A stretch of DNA of 64,000 nt from Callaeas wilsoni (Eukaryota > Chordata > Aves > Passeriformes > Callaeidae). Of the stretch, positions 1 to 14,900 are shown one piece after another. The position numbers were made by a program, and so were the translations under genes. The notes below the pieces were generated by a model. That model was not told the DNA's origin. It ran no database searches and saw only the letters and a list, made by a program, of their open reading frames with translations. Each line of letters starts with the position of its first letter. The first letter of the stretch is position 1. The stretch lies in contig VWPU01011874.1 of NCBI GenBank assembly GCA_013398955.1, forward strand, positions 310,001 through 374,000, read 5' to 3'.

Positions 1-2299
1 AAAAAAAAGTTATAATCCTGAATAACATGAAAGTATATGAGAACTTCTTGTGTCATTTAATTTAGTCTATTACAGGGAGTTAGCAGCCTTTAGAGACACA
101 ATTTTCTTTGTATCATTCTTTAATGCTTCATTCAGCTAGACATGATCATTGTCAGTTGAAGCTTTCTAATCGGATTAAGTATTCTCTAATCCATAAGAGT
201 TGTTCCAATATTAGGAACAAAACCAAGGTATATCTGTTTGATTATTATTAAATTGTAAATATTTTACCTCAATTTTTCCCTGTTTTAGTTTCTAAATGAA
301 ACCAGCATTAAAGGAGATTTAAGAAAAAAAAGGAAGTAAAAATAAAGAGACAGAGAAAATAAGTAATGCATTTCTTCTCTCAACTAAAAACTAAATTGCC
401 GTGGCTGTTATTCGTTGTGACTAATTAGCTGAAACTTGGCCAAAAAATTCAATAGATGTTTTCTGGTTCTGAAGTTTTCAGTCATTCTTGCAGAAATATC
501 TCTTAAAAAAACCCAGTACAATTCGCTAATTTCTCATTACTGTTTCTGTGTTATTCTATAATTTAGCATATTTCGTTCACACAGACGTGCAGAGGAATTA
601 ATACTCTGTGACAAGGATTGCCAGTGATTCGACATAAGAATAAGCAAACAATCCAAACAAGCTGCATATCATGAAGTCTATAGCAGAAAAGTAACTGATC
701 TGCTAAAAGAAACTGGGGATTGACTGGAAAGTAATTTATCAGCCAAGAATAAAGCTGCGTGTCAGTTTGCTTTCTCTTACAAATAAATATTTTTAACCCT
801 CATTCCATCCTCATATATGGAGATTTACCAAAAGGCCTGCTTAAATCCCATGTAATATATCAGCATTTAACAGTATATTTTGGGCTGAAATGCAGCCTAC
901 TCTAGTTTAAAGTGGGTGATATTTCCAGCTAGATCATAACCAGCACTTTGAAAAAATTTGTAATGAAGTCTTTTCTAAAGATGTCTTGCTAGCTAGCTCT
1001 TGGTACATCTCACACATCTTCATTAAAATAGTGTCCCTTGTAGCATGGTAGAACTATGACAACAAGCTAGTGGCAGTTGGACAAGGTTCAGTGAGTTGCT
1101 GACTCCTTCTGAAGCCACATGTGCAGCCTTGCAGTGTTGAAAACTTACCCTGAAGGCTGCCTCAGGGTTGCCTTGAGAAAAACGCTATAGGCATATACAC
1201 CAGTGTGTTTAAACAAAGGAAAGCTGAATTACTGTGCTTTGAGAGTCATTTGTCATCCTATAATCATTGATCAATACAGAACTTATGATGGCAAATAATA
1301 GTCTTCATGGTCCGAAACACAAAAGAGTTTGAAATCTGTAACTTGAGATTTTTTTTTTTCTCTTCAGCACATTAGGATGTCTCCTTGAGAAATGACATAT
1401 TTTCAAGAACTCCTACTACAGCTGAAAAATGAGAAACCTCTGAAGATTTAATAAACTAAAAGAAAAGGGATAAAGTATGCATAAACAAGAATTTAAAGCA
1501 TTGAAAGATCTTACAACAGAGAATTTTTGTTCTTATAGTATCCAGAAAGAATAGTTTAGGTATTAAACACTATTCCTGCTTTTCTTTAGGTCAATCTTTT
1601 CATTTGATTATTTTGCCATACTTTTGTTTGAGAATTAAATTATTCCTCCTTAGAAATCCTCCTTTGTTTTGATCCTTCACTCTACAGGTTCCCTGACTCA
1701 ATTTTGGTGACAGTTTCATGACAACAGCGTATGAAGTCTTACCATAAGGTTGTCTCTTTCTATAAGAGAGTTGGCAGTTCTTCCTATTAATGGTCTTCAC
1801 TAAACATTGGTGCCTCTGAGCTCCGTGATCACTTGTCTGTCTGTTATATGTCTAGCTTTAAATTTTGTTAGTTTAACACAAAAACAACAAAGCAAAATAA
1901 GCAAATAAATAGCTTGCTTCTACCGGTTTTCTCTGGAGGTTTTAGTCTAAGAGACGGCTCCAAATTTCACTGCAAAGTGAAATTTGAGTTGTCATAGCAG
2001 ATTGCACAAAAAAATTTATAATAGACTGCACCAAAAGAAAAGTTATTTTTCTCACCTGAGTCTGGAATATAATATTTTGCTTGCTGATCCTTTGTCTTTG
2101 GTATGACAAAGCAAATGCCAGTTTAAACTCTAATTCCCAAAAAAAAATGCAACAGATTCAAGGTATCTTAGATGAGTTCCATTGACACAAGCTAACAACA
2201 CTGTGTCCTGTCAAAATGAATTCTGCTTCAAAATCAGTCTAAAATGGTCAACAGTAGTACATTCAGGTTTTATTTCACAACTGTTATCCTGATTGGTTT
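1..2299. other. AT-rich non-coding stretch, no gene seen
   Basis: No open frame here has protein-like composition or a recognisable domain; the longest is a lysine-rich 66-codon frame near 1.6-1.8 kb. There are only short A or T runs, such as the one near 1350. I see no recognisable transposon, RNA gene or tandem repeat. It may be unique intergenic or intronic sequence. Confidence 0.7.
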
Positions 2300-2905
2300 T
2301 GAGACAGATTATGAGATAACATGTTGCAGTGACCCAGACTATCTTGGGTGATCCAGAATGGGTTAATTTCACTGCACCAGACTCTGCCTCAGAGGATAGG
2401 TTCAAAGGAGAGTCCACAGCATAAAAATTCTTAACCCCTGAGGTCACCTGTGCCTGCTTCCTCTCTTTGTTTCAGAGATTCAGGCCTCTCACAGGACAGT
2501 GTGTTTCAAGATTATCTTTAGCTGTACTACCATTTGTAATTTAGGCTAAGTTCCTCCCCTGAGATGTTTCTATTAGTTCTTTGTCATGCGTGTCACCTTT
2601 GGATTGGCTATCTCTGTTATACCTCTCTCACTTTGTAACCCTATAAAAACATGTAACCGAGGAGTTAAGGGGTCTTTCTGTGAACTCCTCTTCAAGAAAA
2701 TAAACTTGGAATAAAGCTACAGAAATTCCAACTCTTTCCTCCTTGTCTTTGCTCCTGCCGAACTAAAGCCCAGAGACTGCTTGTTGCAAACGGCTTCGGG
2801 CCAAGAAGTGACCCTATCTCGACCAGACGCCGCTCTCCTGTGAGGGTGGCTGCCTGGATCGACAGGCCAAGCCAGAGCAAAGCAGCAGGCAGTGTGGCAA
2901 TAACA
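2300..2905 (+). mobile_element. Endogenous retrovirus LTR (probable ERV1-like), solo, boundaries uncertain
   Basis: The order of signals is that of a retroviral LTR: an inverted CCAAT box (attgg, 2603-2607), a TATA box (2642-2648), then polyadenylation signals at 2699-2704 and 2710-2715. A GC-richer tail of about 190 bp follows, as in a U5 region. Base composition changes sharply from the AT-rich flank. No gag, pol or env sequence follows, so it is probably solo. A TG start at 2300 and CA end at 2905 would leave a 4-bp flanking repeat (gttt), which is weak. An alternative reading is 2115-2936 flanked by caaa. The family was not identified. Confidence 0.65.
2603..2715 (+). promoter_or_regulatory. 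LTR promoter and polyadenylation signals
   Basis: CCAAT (2603-2607, inverted), TATAAAA (2642-2648) and two AATAAA signals (2699-2704, 2710-2715) lie in the spacing expected for U3 to R. This is the most complete promoter architecture in the window. Whether it is active in the host cannot be told from sequence. Confidence 0.55.
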
Positions 2906-5900
2906 GTTTGACTATCTGAGACCCACAGCCCACACACAAATTACTGATTGAATTTTAGTGTATGACTTAGGAAGCTTTCAAATAATGCCAAGGAATTCCA
3001 GTGAAGTATACCATAAACAATCTCTATGAACTTATTTGTATCTAGCAATCATGCATAGATAGATACACTCCCAATAGGCTCTGATAACAAGAGAAGAAAT
3101 AATAGAAAGGCACTAGCTATTTTATCTAAAGCTATTCTTTCTTGAAGCAAAAGAAATCATGTGATTGTGAGAAAAAATAGTTTCTACTATTTGATGATAT
3201 TTCTAATGATAAAACAATCAATTCTGTATTTGGAAAAACAAAAAACAAAACAACAAAAACTTCTTACCATTTACGTCACCCTTTTACCAAAAGATAAGGA
3301 ATTGCTAGTTGTCTTACATGCAGAAAATTCTAAAATTTCAATAGTTCTAACTGTTTTGAAAACAGTGAATTGGTGAACATTTGGTGATTTAGTTCAGCAA
3401 CAGAACTCTAAATGTATTGAGCATGAAAGCTGATACTTACAAGTACTCTAGCAGTGTAGTCTTAATTTTTTAGATATTTCTTCTTTTTCTATCTAGAAAT
3501 GTTGTCACAGTTGATTTAGAATTTTCTGCATTTGTTATTCATTGCTAGAATTATTTTAAATGACCTGGAGCTACTACTTGACAGAAATAGCAACTGGTAA
3601 AGGAGCATTAATCACACACCTCTAGGAGTGATCTGACTGTCCATACATTGTGCATGTTATTGCACTATATGGAAGTTCTAATGCTTCTGAGAACAAGGAT
3701 AAAAAAGTTATACAGGGCAACTAACAACAATTTTTCCTTCTGTATTGAGATAGAGACAGTTTGTTGCCGTTATGATGTTTGAGTGTTTTGATATACTGTT
3801 TGAAGAAAGTGGTCTTTGAAAAGGTATTAATACATTTTTTACCCTGAATAAATTTTTTAAAGTAAAAAAGTTAAATTGATGCGCTGGCATTAGGATGGGG
3901 GATGCCAGAACTTGGAAAACATCACTGGACTCTGTCTCTTCAGAAAACACACACAGACACTATGGGACCCAACGTACACTTTGTTTCTTAAGTACACTAG
4001 AAAGACTGGTAGATAAAATGGATCACTCAAAAAAGTAATAGTAATTTTGAAAGGACTAAAACCAATTCCATTAATAAAATAAATTGATTCTATCTAGAGT
4101 TTGCAAACATTGGAAAGAAATACAAATATGTGCAACTGCAAATTTCCCTTGCTTCTGTCAGTAATTTGGACAGTGATGAAGTCAGAACTGTAATATCTGT
4201 GAGATTATACAGGTCCTGGTTATTAGGAAAAAAACAACACTAAAAACAAACCAACAAGCAAAAATAGAAAAGTGGATGAACATAAAAATATGAGTTTCAG
4301 TGGGTGACTGGAGTAGCAAATCTTCTGCTGTTGCTCATGTCATATAAATGTAATACTAGAAAATACTACTAATCAGATTATACTTTGCATATGCTAATGA
4401 ATGACTGCTTGAGAAGTGCTTTAGGATAATCAAGTAAAGGAAATATTATAATTTCCTGTAAATGTAAAGTAATGTAAGCTGTACCGAAAAGCTTTTGGTA
4501 GGATGACAGTGGTTGACAAGCCTGTTTGTGCTGCTAAACTGGGAATGCATTCTTTATCTTTGAAAAAGAATAACAAAGCCACAGCCTTTGGCTCCTCACA
4601 ATCAATGAAAAGTCACTGATGCAAAAATAAACTTTTAAATTGAAAAAAAGACAGAAAAGACATCAACTGCAATAAAAAAGAATGTATCTAAAAATGAAAT
4701 GTGCTGTTAAAGAGAAAAAAAAATATTTAACCCATATGTTACAGACAAAATTATGAAAAATTGTGTCAGTATACACGAGGCAGAATGTTTAATCTTCAGA
4801 ATACAATTATTTGTTCTTGTACTTCTTTACATAACCGATAGTGCATGCAATGATAGGATATATAAAGGCAAAAAACTTTTTGTGCCTTTCTATGGTAATT
4901 TAAATTACATTATTTACATACACACTGAAACAGTGTTTGACAAAGCAGTGCCTCCCCATTGGTAGGTGCCAGTGAACGGCTTGAAACCCTGATTGGAAAA
5001 TTGACAAAAGAGATTTAAAAGATCTGCCTGGAGACGAATATGGTCAGATGTCTATTTCAGATCCTGACTTTATTCTTAAATGGGTGTGACGATTTGCTTA
5101 GGAGGTCGCAACACCATTCTATGTTTATCTTATTGTACATCAATAGGCAAGCTAAAGAACCACTTTTTCAAAATTCCGAAGTCTGATTTCTAGTTTATAA
5201 ATACAAATTGTAAGATAGCAATTGTTTCAAGAATCTTCCAGAAATGTAGTGTTTCTGTCTCAGGAGGGCTATGAGGTGATTATAAAGAGAAAAGAGAAAA
5301 AGACTCTTATATGTGCATGATAATTAGTGATTCTGGGGCGGTGAGTGCAGGGTGAAGCAACAAATATTTCTGATTTTTCCCTCATCAAATAGCTACAAAG
5401 CCTTAACAAATGTGGTTATAATCAGCTAGAATTAAAGAGAGAGCAAAACAATATTGATGGAGGATGCAAATTATAACGTCTAGAAGTTCCTTTAAGCGCA
5501 GTTATATGTTTCAAGTCTAAGTAGACAATTTGTTTAATAGCTGTAGGCTTACTGAAAATTAAGGAAACGTGCTTCTTGAATATGACCTAACACGTCTTTC
5601 ATGTACTTGTAAAACGTGTTGATATTAAGTAAATTATGCTTCATATAACAATAGAAGTAATAAATAGCTTGTGGGGTGATGAGAAGGAATAACTGTATTT
5701 GAAAATTTTTAAGAGTGATACTCTTGATCAGAAAAAAGTAGTAGACTTCCCACTTTTCTGAAAATATATGAAAACTGCTGGCTGGAAGTAAATGGAAATA
5801 TCTAAAAACTTTTACATAGTACATCACAGTTTCTGTTTCCAGGGAAACCACTTTCTTTATAACTGCTCCCAACAGCCCCACCATTAGGAAAACAGCTGTC

Positions 5901-8900
5901 AGGGACACTGAATATTAGGGAAGGAATCAAGAGTGAGCTGAGACAACAATAAGAAAAGAATTAAGATCAAAAATGTACATTATATTGGAAATAATATACT
6001 GTAGATATTTATGGAAAGAGGTGGTGTTGGATAACTTTTATCCTGGCTTTCATCTTCAGGAAACGGTATGCTGGCTATCTTTGAAGTATGACACACGGGA
6101 TACTGCCGTAGAAAAATAAATGACATGAATATTAAAGTAAAATATGCTGGCTGAAGCACATACCAAAGACTTCCCTTAGGCTGTTATAAAACCTGCCACA
6201 AACAGTATATTCAGTATGGGATGAATTAAAGAATGGTTTCCTTTGGAGGCAATAGATCATGTCCCTTTTTTCTTGGCATTGTTATTCTTCATATATCAAT
6301 AATGAATGAAAAGGAGAAGAAGCAATAAAGGTGACTGAAATTCTTGCCAGTTCCTGGCAATTTTTCAAATCTTCAGAAATCATCCATACTGAGAATTCTA
6401 CCAAATCACTGAGACCAATCTTACAAGTCAATTTTCCACAAAATGGTATTTTGGAGATGTTATTACACAGTCAAACACTTGATTTTTGTCCTTGATAAGT
6501 TATTTTTGGAAATTATGTGTTTCTGGGCATTAAAAACAAGACTTTTGAAAAAAAATCAGATTTCTCTCCATGAGAAAATTACAGAAACAAGTATAAAAAA
6601 GAGTAGAGGATAGGTGATATAGGATGGGATGAGCTGGGAGCTGTGAAAGGAGACAAAAATGAAGACAGATACACTGTTGCCCTTTTCATTCTTCTAAAAG
6701 TTGATGAAAGCTCAGCTTCTCTCATTCTCTTGTTACAGGAGTTCCCCCTTCCTGCTTTGATTTCTTTTGTTTGTTTCGTTTTGGTTTTTTGGTTTTTTTG
6801 TGGTTTTATCTCTGTGCTCAGAATTTTGAGGGGGAAGGAAGTATGTATGTGGGTGAGGTTTTTAAGGAAAAAAAGTGGATTATTACAACTGCAGTGATTC
6901 CACCCATTTAATAATATTGTTTCTTTTCACTTGACTTCACCTTTCTGGAAAGGAATTGATTCAGATTCAGAGTATGTTTTGGAATAATTTGTGGTATACT
7001 GATATGAAACTGAATTATATATGTTAGGTAAAGTTGAGAAATTTAAATTGATCTAGACTGTCTTATTATAAGAGTGTCTTGCTTAGCATTTATCCATCCT
7101 TGAAATATAAAAAGTTATTAACAGATTAAACATGCAGTATACAGACATAATTTCTATGTTGCTTTTTTTTTTTTTTTGTCTTAAACTAATTTCTTTAATG
7201 TAATCTCAGGTCTTCTGAACAACTCTGACTAAGTGCATTTTAATCACATAGTAGAACATTTTTGTATTAGGTCTCAAGACAGAACCAACCCTTGAGGGCA
7301 GAGGAGATATAAAGGAAATATTCCTTCTTCACACAGCTTATGAGAAAATAATAATTATTTGTCCAAAGACAAATACTTCAAGTTTTTACAAGTTCAGAAA
7401 CATATGGACATACTGAGAAAGAAAAATCTATCAAAGATTTCTAGAAAGCAAAAGTCATCAAATCTAGCTGAAGTATGTGCACCGCATCATAAACTCATGG
7501 AGCCCTGAAAAATATTCTGGGAAAGTATCACTGTGTGCTTTACACATATTCATAATTTTCTATTCAATAATAACTGCACTGAAGAGCTCTTTCTGAACAA
7601 CACATGCTCTTTTTGTCATGCATATTTTTATATATTTTCCTATGTTGATATAAGGTTTCTTATGGTAAACCTAAATGTGTGCTTCGGACCATGTAAAGAA
7701 GAAGGAAGTTCTGCTGGAGGCTGCTGATAATGAAAGAGCACGGAATTACACAGGAAATAGGTCTGAAGTCTGTCGCTTTGGTTCTAGGACCTCATACACT
7801 ACACAGAGCTGAGTATACAGGCAGCAATACCTGGTTCTGGAAGGACTGGAATATCCTGCTGGTAGCATGAGATTTACAGATGTCATGATGAGTGATACAT
7901 TTTGGAAAAAAAAAATATATTATTCAAAGTAATTTCAGTTTTTTATATTTTTTAAAATTTTAATATATATCATTATTATGGTTTTGCTTGAAGGAGATAG
8001 ACAGACTTGCACTTTCAACATTCTTAGGAAGTCTCATATTTTTTCTGTTTACAGAATAGCCTCAGAATTAAAAGCCATTATACCTAAACATTAAACAAAG
8101 CCCTGTCTAGAATACCTCTGAACCAAACTGGTTTTCGGCAAAACCCAGAACATAACAGACTCTAAAGAATAAAATCAGCTTCTAATATAACTCCCACAAC
8201 TTTCTTGGAGTCTGTGTCTCATCACACTGAATATTGAGACAATATCTGTAATTCAGCTGTACTGTCGCTCATACTGCTCTACGTTGCTCAGGCCTAGACT
8301 GAGAAAGTATTTACGCAGATAGAAAACTTTCTTGAGATGAAGACGTTTAGTGTCTGACACTTTGTACATGAATCTTGAACACAGAAACAATACCAAAATC
8401 CGGTGGAGAGACAGGGTAGAGGTCCAAAGAAATATTTAAGAGCAAAAGAACCTGTCATGTACATATTCTAGCCTGAGCTGTCAAGTTCCTTCATCAAGTC
8501 AACGGCATTGTGCTGTTTTGTGTATGGCACAGGATCTTAACAATGTCCTGGTCATGTAGAAACATGAGTTTCTTACTTGTACTGTTACTTAAGTCAGGTC
8601 ATGTTATTTCTGCACTGTTAAATTCAGGTTTCAGAGAAGGACCAGATTGTTCATAGATGCACTTTATGGGAAGTGAGAATAGTTTTGTGGTGAATATATA
8701 CAACTTATCACCACTTGAACCTGGATTTAGAACAGGATATACGGCTATGGAATTTAAATGGGAATGTGCATAGGGAAAGAAATAAAATAAATCAAGATCT
8801 TGATTTTTGGGTGACAGAAATTACAGCACAAGTCAGGGCTTACTATATAAGAATTTATGTTAGAAGTATAGAAGGAGTAGAATTAAATATATTTATCATT

Positions 8901-11900
8901 TATAGATATGTATCTCCACTGTGTTCAATCAAAAATAGTATATGATAATATCTGTTACATACCAGTTGGCTTCCTATACTGGAAGGAAGGCATAGATAAG
9001 CGTCCTTATAAGGGGCCAGGAAAAAAAAAAAAAAGTGGTTTTGAACTGACTTGACTAGGAAATGAGAACTGATCAGGATAGTTGAAAAAATCCTTTTACT
9101 GGTGCATTAGGGATAACAATCATCATAAACACAATAATGGCTTAAAATATATCTCAGAAAGCCTGTGTAGAGCATCTCTTTTTTTATCTTCTTCATCACC
9201 TTGCCTCAAGTGAGAAAGTTTATATACAGCTTTGTTCATAGACTAGGATAAATACCTTTTGCCTTCACTGTTTCCTCTTAGTTGCTTTGTAAATGTATTA
9301 TGTAAAAATTATAATATTGTTGACAAAAGGTCAGCTTAACAGTCATTTTCTGTATTGGAATGATAACACGTTCTACTGGTCTCATATCTGACAGCTGCTG
9401 CTCCGATAAGTGAATTCTTATTTGCAGAGGAACACTGAAAGTTGCTCTTAAGAAAGAGGAGAAACCAAGGTTTGTTATCTTGTAACCTCAGTGTTAAAAT
9501 ATTAGAGGAAATAAGAAGCTCCAATGACAGCTTTGCACACCCTTTTAAAGATATTTTAAAACTCATAATACTGCTAGTTTTAAAAACAAAGGCATAGAGG
9601 TACAGCAAAGGTTTCAAAAAATGCTTTTATAAACCAACCTCCTGCCCCAAATTTTCTCTCATCAGTGTTTCACAGCACTGTGAAAAACTGGGATAAAACT
9701 ACCAGTATTCTGTGAATACTGTATGCTGAAGGGAGATTTAGAAGGAACTTGATTTATGGTAACCAATTCTTCATGCTTTGAATAAAATAATTTTCAAAAT
9801 ACCCTAGTATTTTAAAACTTATGGAGTGCCAAAAAGGTTACCTTTTGTAACTGAGCTTGTTCAGCCTGGTTTGATCTTTTTCTGAGGTGTCTGAAGCCAT
9901 GTTTCCAGCACCTGTTCATTTGAACCATGTGATTATGTTGATTCAATCACTTTCAAGCACATGAAAATTAGTGATAATTCACCAGCTGTTTTTGAGAACA
10001 AATTTAATCTTTTAGAAGAAGGGAAGAAGAGAGAGATCATACTTCAAGATCCTTAACAAACTGCAGAAATGAATCAAGCTGTGGATACCATGAACACACA
10101 GCAAAACAGTTGAATAATCCAAAACTGCAAATTTTGGTGTTGTTTTACTTGTGACAGTATTACTAGGAAATCTTTCAACAATAGCACAGGGAAATTGAAA
10201 TTTCCAGTAAATCATATTCTGTTTGTTCAAGAACTCTTCATTTTTTAAATGACATGGTTCAAAACCTACCTGACCTACTTGTTTGGTTTAATTTGTTATA
10301 TATACTATTTAAAACAACTTTACGTGGTGACCAAAGCTGTTTAAAATATCTGATATCACACACCTAAGCCTCATCTCTCACCTAGGTAAAACAGCTTAGA
10401 TTCACAAGAGCAGTGAGTGGCCACCATCTTCTAGCTTCAGATTTACATTAGCATCATGATAAGCTGCAAAATATTGTGTCCCAGGAACGCCCTGTAAGTC
10501 ACCTTGAAAGAGGCAATTGCTCTCATCACACACATCTGCAACTTCACAAAGAATCTCTGGCAACAAATAAACAATCAAGAACACACATATAATGCTCAAC
10601 GACATTTTATATTTGGATCTAGGTTTCACAATACTCTGTAATTAGATTATAATTAGATTATAGTGTTTTATAAAGTATAAATAAGTTTGTAATCAAACAG
10701 ATACAAACTAGTAGTCTCTTTCAAATATACAGGAAGGAAGAGCTGCTTCTTTCAGGTTTCTACATGTAATGAGCTTTAAATAACCTCTCATAATTATAAG
10801 TCATGCAGTGTAGCAGGTAATAATTAACTTCCCTGAATAAAAGATCGTGTGGTACTTTAAGATTAAAGAAAGCTCAACAAAACTTATTTGGAAAAAGAAA
10901 AATTATACAAAAAGTCTATTTGTAGTGTCCATATCCTCTGAGGTGGCAACTCCTATACATTATTATACAGTATAATCTGCTATGTATGAGCTTCCCCTAA
11001 ACTGGGACTTGATTGTTAAAGTTTAAAAAGTACTGTATGATCCTTTATCTTCTTTAAATCATCTTATTTTAAAGGGAAATTAGTCAGTAGCCAAATAGCT
11101 TGAGTACCTTTTCTGCCTTGCAGCCCTCATACCTGTCCATGTTCAGAGGATGTTATTGGCAGAGATTGCTCATCACCAAAGGCAGTAACTGCAGCATTCA
11201 ATAACTTCATGCTTATATAAGTAAAGTAAAATGTGAATATCCAAACTAACAGACCCACATTAAAAAAAATCTTCTTTACTTCAATTTTTTTTTAAATTCA
11301 AAGTGAGCATACAAAATTGAAACCCCAACAGTATAGATTTTTAGAATGTTTACTGAAGAATATTAAATTAATTCTATCAAATGGCCACACCTAGAATAAA
11401 ACTGAAGATGTTTGCCTCTTGACTTTTTTATTTTAACATTTTCTGTTTCTCTGTGGACTAACCATTCAATAAGCCATTAGCAACACATAGTAAAATGAGA
11501 AATTTTATTAAGGAAGCCGAAAAACAAAAAGTAAAAACATAATTAGAAATCAGCCGTTGAAGTCTGGTCTTACATATCCATGCTGGTTTCTTTCATATTG
11601 ACAATTAATTTTATCATTTTCTGTTTTCAATTATATTTCAGATAATAAAGTCAAACTACCTTTTTGTTTAATTAAATAATGGAGGTTACTTGAGCTCTGT
11701 ACATTGAGTCGTTCCAGGATAAGTCTTAAATTTATAGCCATAATTATTGTCCTTCGGCAGTGTTATCAGAGCTCTAGCTTTGTCCATTTGTTAGGTTTTG
11801 TCCATAAGTTTTGTTTCACCTTATGGTTGAGACCCATATTTACAAAATTATGACTATATTTAATTTAAAAACTGATGAACAGAAAAATGAGAAAAAAAAA

Positions 11901-14900
11901 AGTCTACCAAACAAAACAATAAACTATTGGAAGAGAAAAATAAAAAAAACTAAAAAGAAGCTATTTCTTAGGTGTTTTGTAGGGAGATCTTGGAATGTTA
12001 TTTCTTTTACTGACATCTATATACTTTGCTCATGGGCTGTGGACACCCTGTATGTAACTCTATCAAGTTATCACAATGTAATCCACCAAAACTTGTCAGA
12101 TTAATCAATTTAATCTGATTAAACCAATTGCCACAGCCAGTTGAAAGTGAAATGAAATAAAATCTGACCGCTAATAACAAAGTATAATGAGACAAAACAT
12201 CTCTTAATGATTAGTGGAAGTCTGATGAAAATAAATTTCCTTTTTTTTTTTACCTCATTGATGATCAAATAAAACAATTTAACATTTATATTAATCAAAT
12301 TTCTGATAAATTATTTTAGCTCTTTATTAGAGCTAGTCCATTTGGTGAATATTTGAGCAATAATATACTTAAAAAGAGACTCAGATATCAAATACACTTG
12401 TAAAAATTTTCAATGTTTGTTTAGAGATCATGACCATTGAATTCTTAGGATAAAAACTGTTATCTCTATTGTTTTAAAAGATTGTTTAAGATGACGAAAA
12501 AAAAATTTTCTTTCAAATAAAAATTCTAAAGATGATGTTCCATGGTGGAGTTGAGATCTGAAAGTTCAGTGCTCCCAAGAATGGCACACCCATTTTAAGA
12601 TCTTGCGTGGTTTTCCCTTTCTTTACAGCGGCTATGGCACTCATTTGCACAGGTCAACTCACTCACCAGGAAAAGCCTCCCTAGTCAGTTGTCTACAAAG
12701 TTTTTACCAGGTCCCTGGCCTCATCCATACAGATGGCAGTTCAGAGATGCTCCAGAGCCAGCGATTTTGAGAAGTTCCTTTTGATAGTGCCAGTCAATGG
12801 AATCATATTTTCCTACTTCACTCTAAAATCTTCATGGAGACTTTCAGTCACATCATAAAAGAAAAAAAACTGGTTCAAATCAACACATAATCTATAATCT
12901 ATAATCTGTATTTAAGTTTTGGTTTTTTTACTTATTACTTTTTTTACTCTACTTTCTACCTTCCTTAAGGTCTATGGTTAATGCTATGGTTAATAACACA
13001 AAACAGACATTTCAAGGTCCTGTAAAGCACTTTGAAAATGTGAGAGATATTATAATTTGGTAAGAATAAAGGGCTTTAAATGAAGCTACTTAAAGATGGC
13101 AAAAACCTGAGGTCAGTTTAAAAAAGCTAGCATTCAAAAGGTTATAAAAAGGAGGAGTTATTAATAGTATTTGATTTTTTTTTTTAAGAAATCTGTATGG
13201 ATGCTTCTTTAGAATTTGAGTCAAAGTGTTATTTAAGCCTCAAATAAAATCTGGGGTTTGCCCAATATGTTTAGTCTCCTCAGAACACTCTTCATATTGT
13301 TATGTTTGTATATTCACAACATAACAAAAGACTTTTGTCTAATAATGACTGAGAAAAACCTGATTTAACACCTTCTTTTCTCATTAACACTGTTTTCTTC
13401 AAAGATGTGTCTTTTCTTAGACAAAATTTTTGTTGAAAAAAAAAACTATCTGAAACCTAGCAAAAATATGGATTCAGTAAAGAGACTTACTCTGTTTTCT
13501 AGTGAATATTTAGAATGTATTTACTTACAATATGGTTTCTATTAAAAACTGTAATGAGATTGTTTTCCTTACATTAATAAAAATGGACATAGTTTAAAAT
13601 TGGCACTGTGTCTGCTACTTAAAAAACCAAAACTGACTTGAAAACACAGTATTCTACTCAATACTTGCAGGATTTTTTAAACATTCATCTTACTGAAACC
13701 CTAAACTGAGCAATACTGAACATTGGTCACAGACATACAGTGATGGATTTGCCTTAATCTCTCTAACACTGATAATAAACTCCACCTACCAGAGCAAGAT
13801 ATAACTGCTAAAATTGAAACCATTCTGCTTATTTAGGAAGCTCTGTTGAGGTTGGGTCTGCTTTTAACAGCAAATCAAGGAACAATTTTCTGAAAAGAAT
13901 GCCTAGTCTAAGTTAAGGATTATATGTGAGGCTCATAAGAGGTGATGGGACTCGTTTTCATCACAAGAATCACTAGGGGAAAAAGTGTAGGACTGGAAAA
14001 TAGAATAAAATATATTCTTTATATTAAAGTTTATATCCTTTCTTTATAGAATGCAAATCAAAAGATGGCCAAGTAGGTCACCTAGCTGTGTAAAAATTAC
14101 ATATAATTTGTCTCTAAACGAATTAGCAGGAAAAAAATTTTAAAAATAAATCAAGAGGATCTGTGAAATACAAATAACAGTTCTTTGACTAAAACATTCA
14201 CCTCTTTCAGCACTCCTTGAGACTGACAACCCTTCCAGTATGACCCATGTTCTTCTGTTTGTAACCCTGTATAATGCTGCTGGGTCTGCTGACACTTAAC
14301 CTCTGTTGATTCTTCTGTATAATTATATAAAAGATTCCTCAAAAATATCAACTTTTCAATGGCTTCAGCAGAAAACCTCGTGCTGATAAAGTAATCTTGC
14401 TTCCTGCACAGTGAAGAACACTACAGCAGGTGAATAGCGATGGATATGTTGGTCTTTTGGGTATGATTATGTCTGACTCTAATGGAAGAGACAGAAGATA
14501 CTCAGACTAGCTTTAATGAGAAAAGAGCTGAAAGAGTAAAATAATTTTATCACTTTTTTTTTAATCTTTTTCTAAAGAAAATTAACATACTGAGGCAGAT
14601 TTAGAGGTAAATAGTGAAAAAAAAATCAAGGTGACTAGTCTAGATTTATCCCAATATGCCTATTATTAGAAACTGTCTCATCATGCTTAGCTTTACCTAC
14701 TAGGCCTTGATTGCTTTAAGAAGTTGAGATAATTCTTCAGCCATTCTTCCAATCTAATCAAGAAGCTCTAAAACACACATAAAAAATCTAGGAAAATCTA
14801 TTTGTGTGTTACATATAGCACCAGAAGCTGAAGAAAAGTAGGTTTTCTTGGTGAATTTTATTAATTTTTTTAATATTCTTTGCTGTTAAGAACACTTCAG

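Noticed and set aside
5549..5908. 119-codon minus-strand open frame, the longest in apparently unique sequence.
   Set aside because: F/Y/L/I-rich composition expected from AT-rich DNA, no domain and no splice context that stands out.
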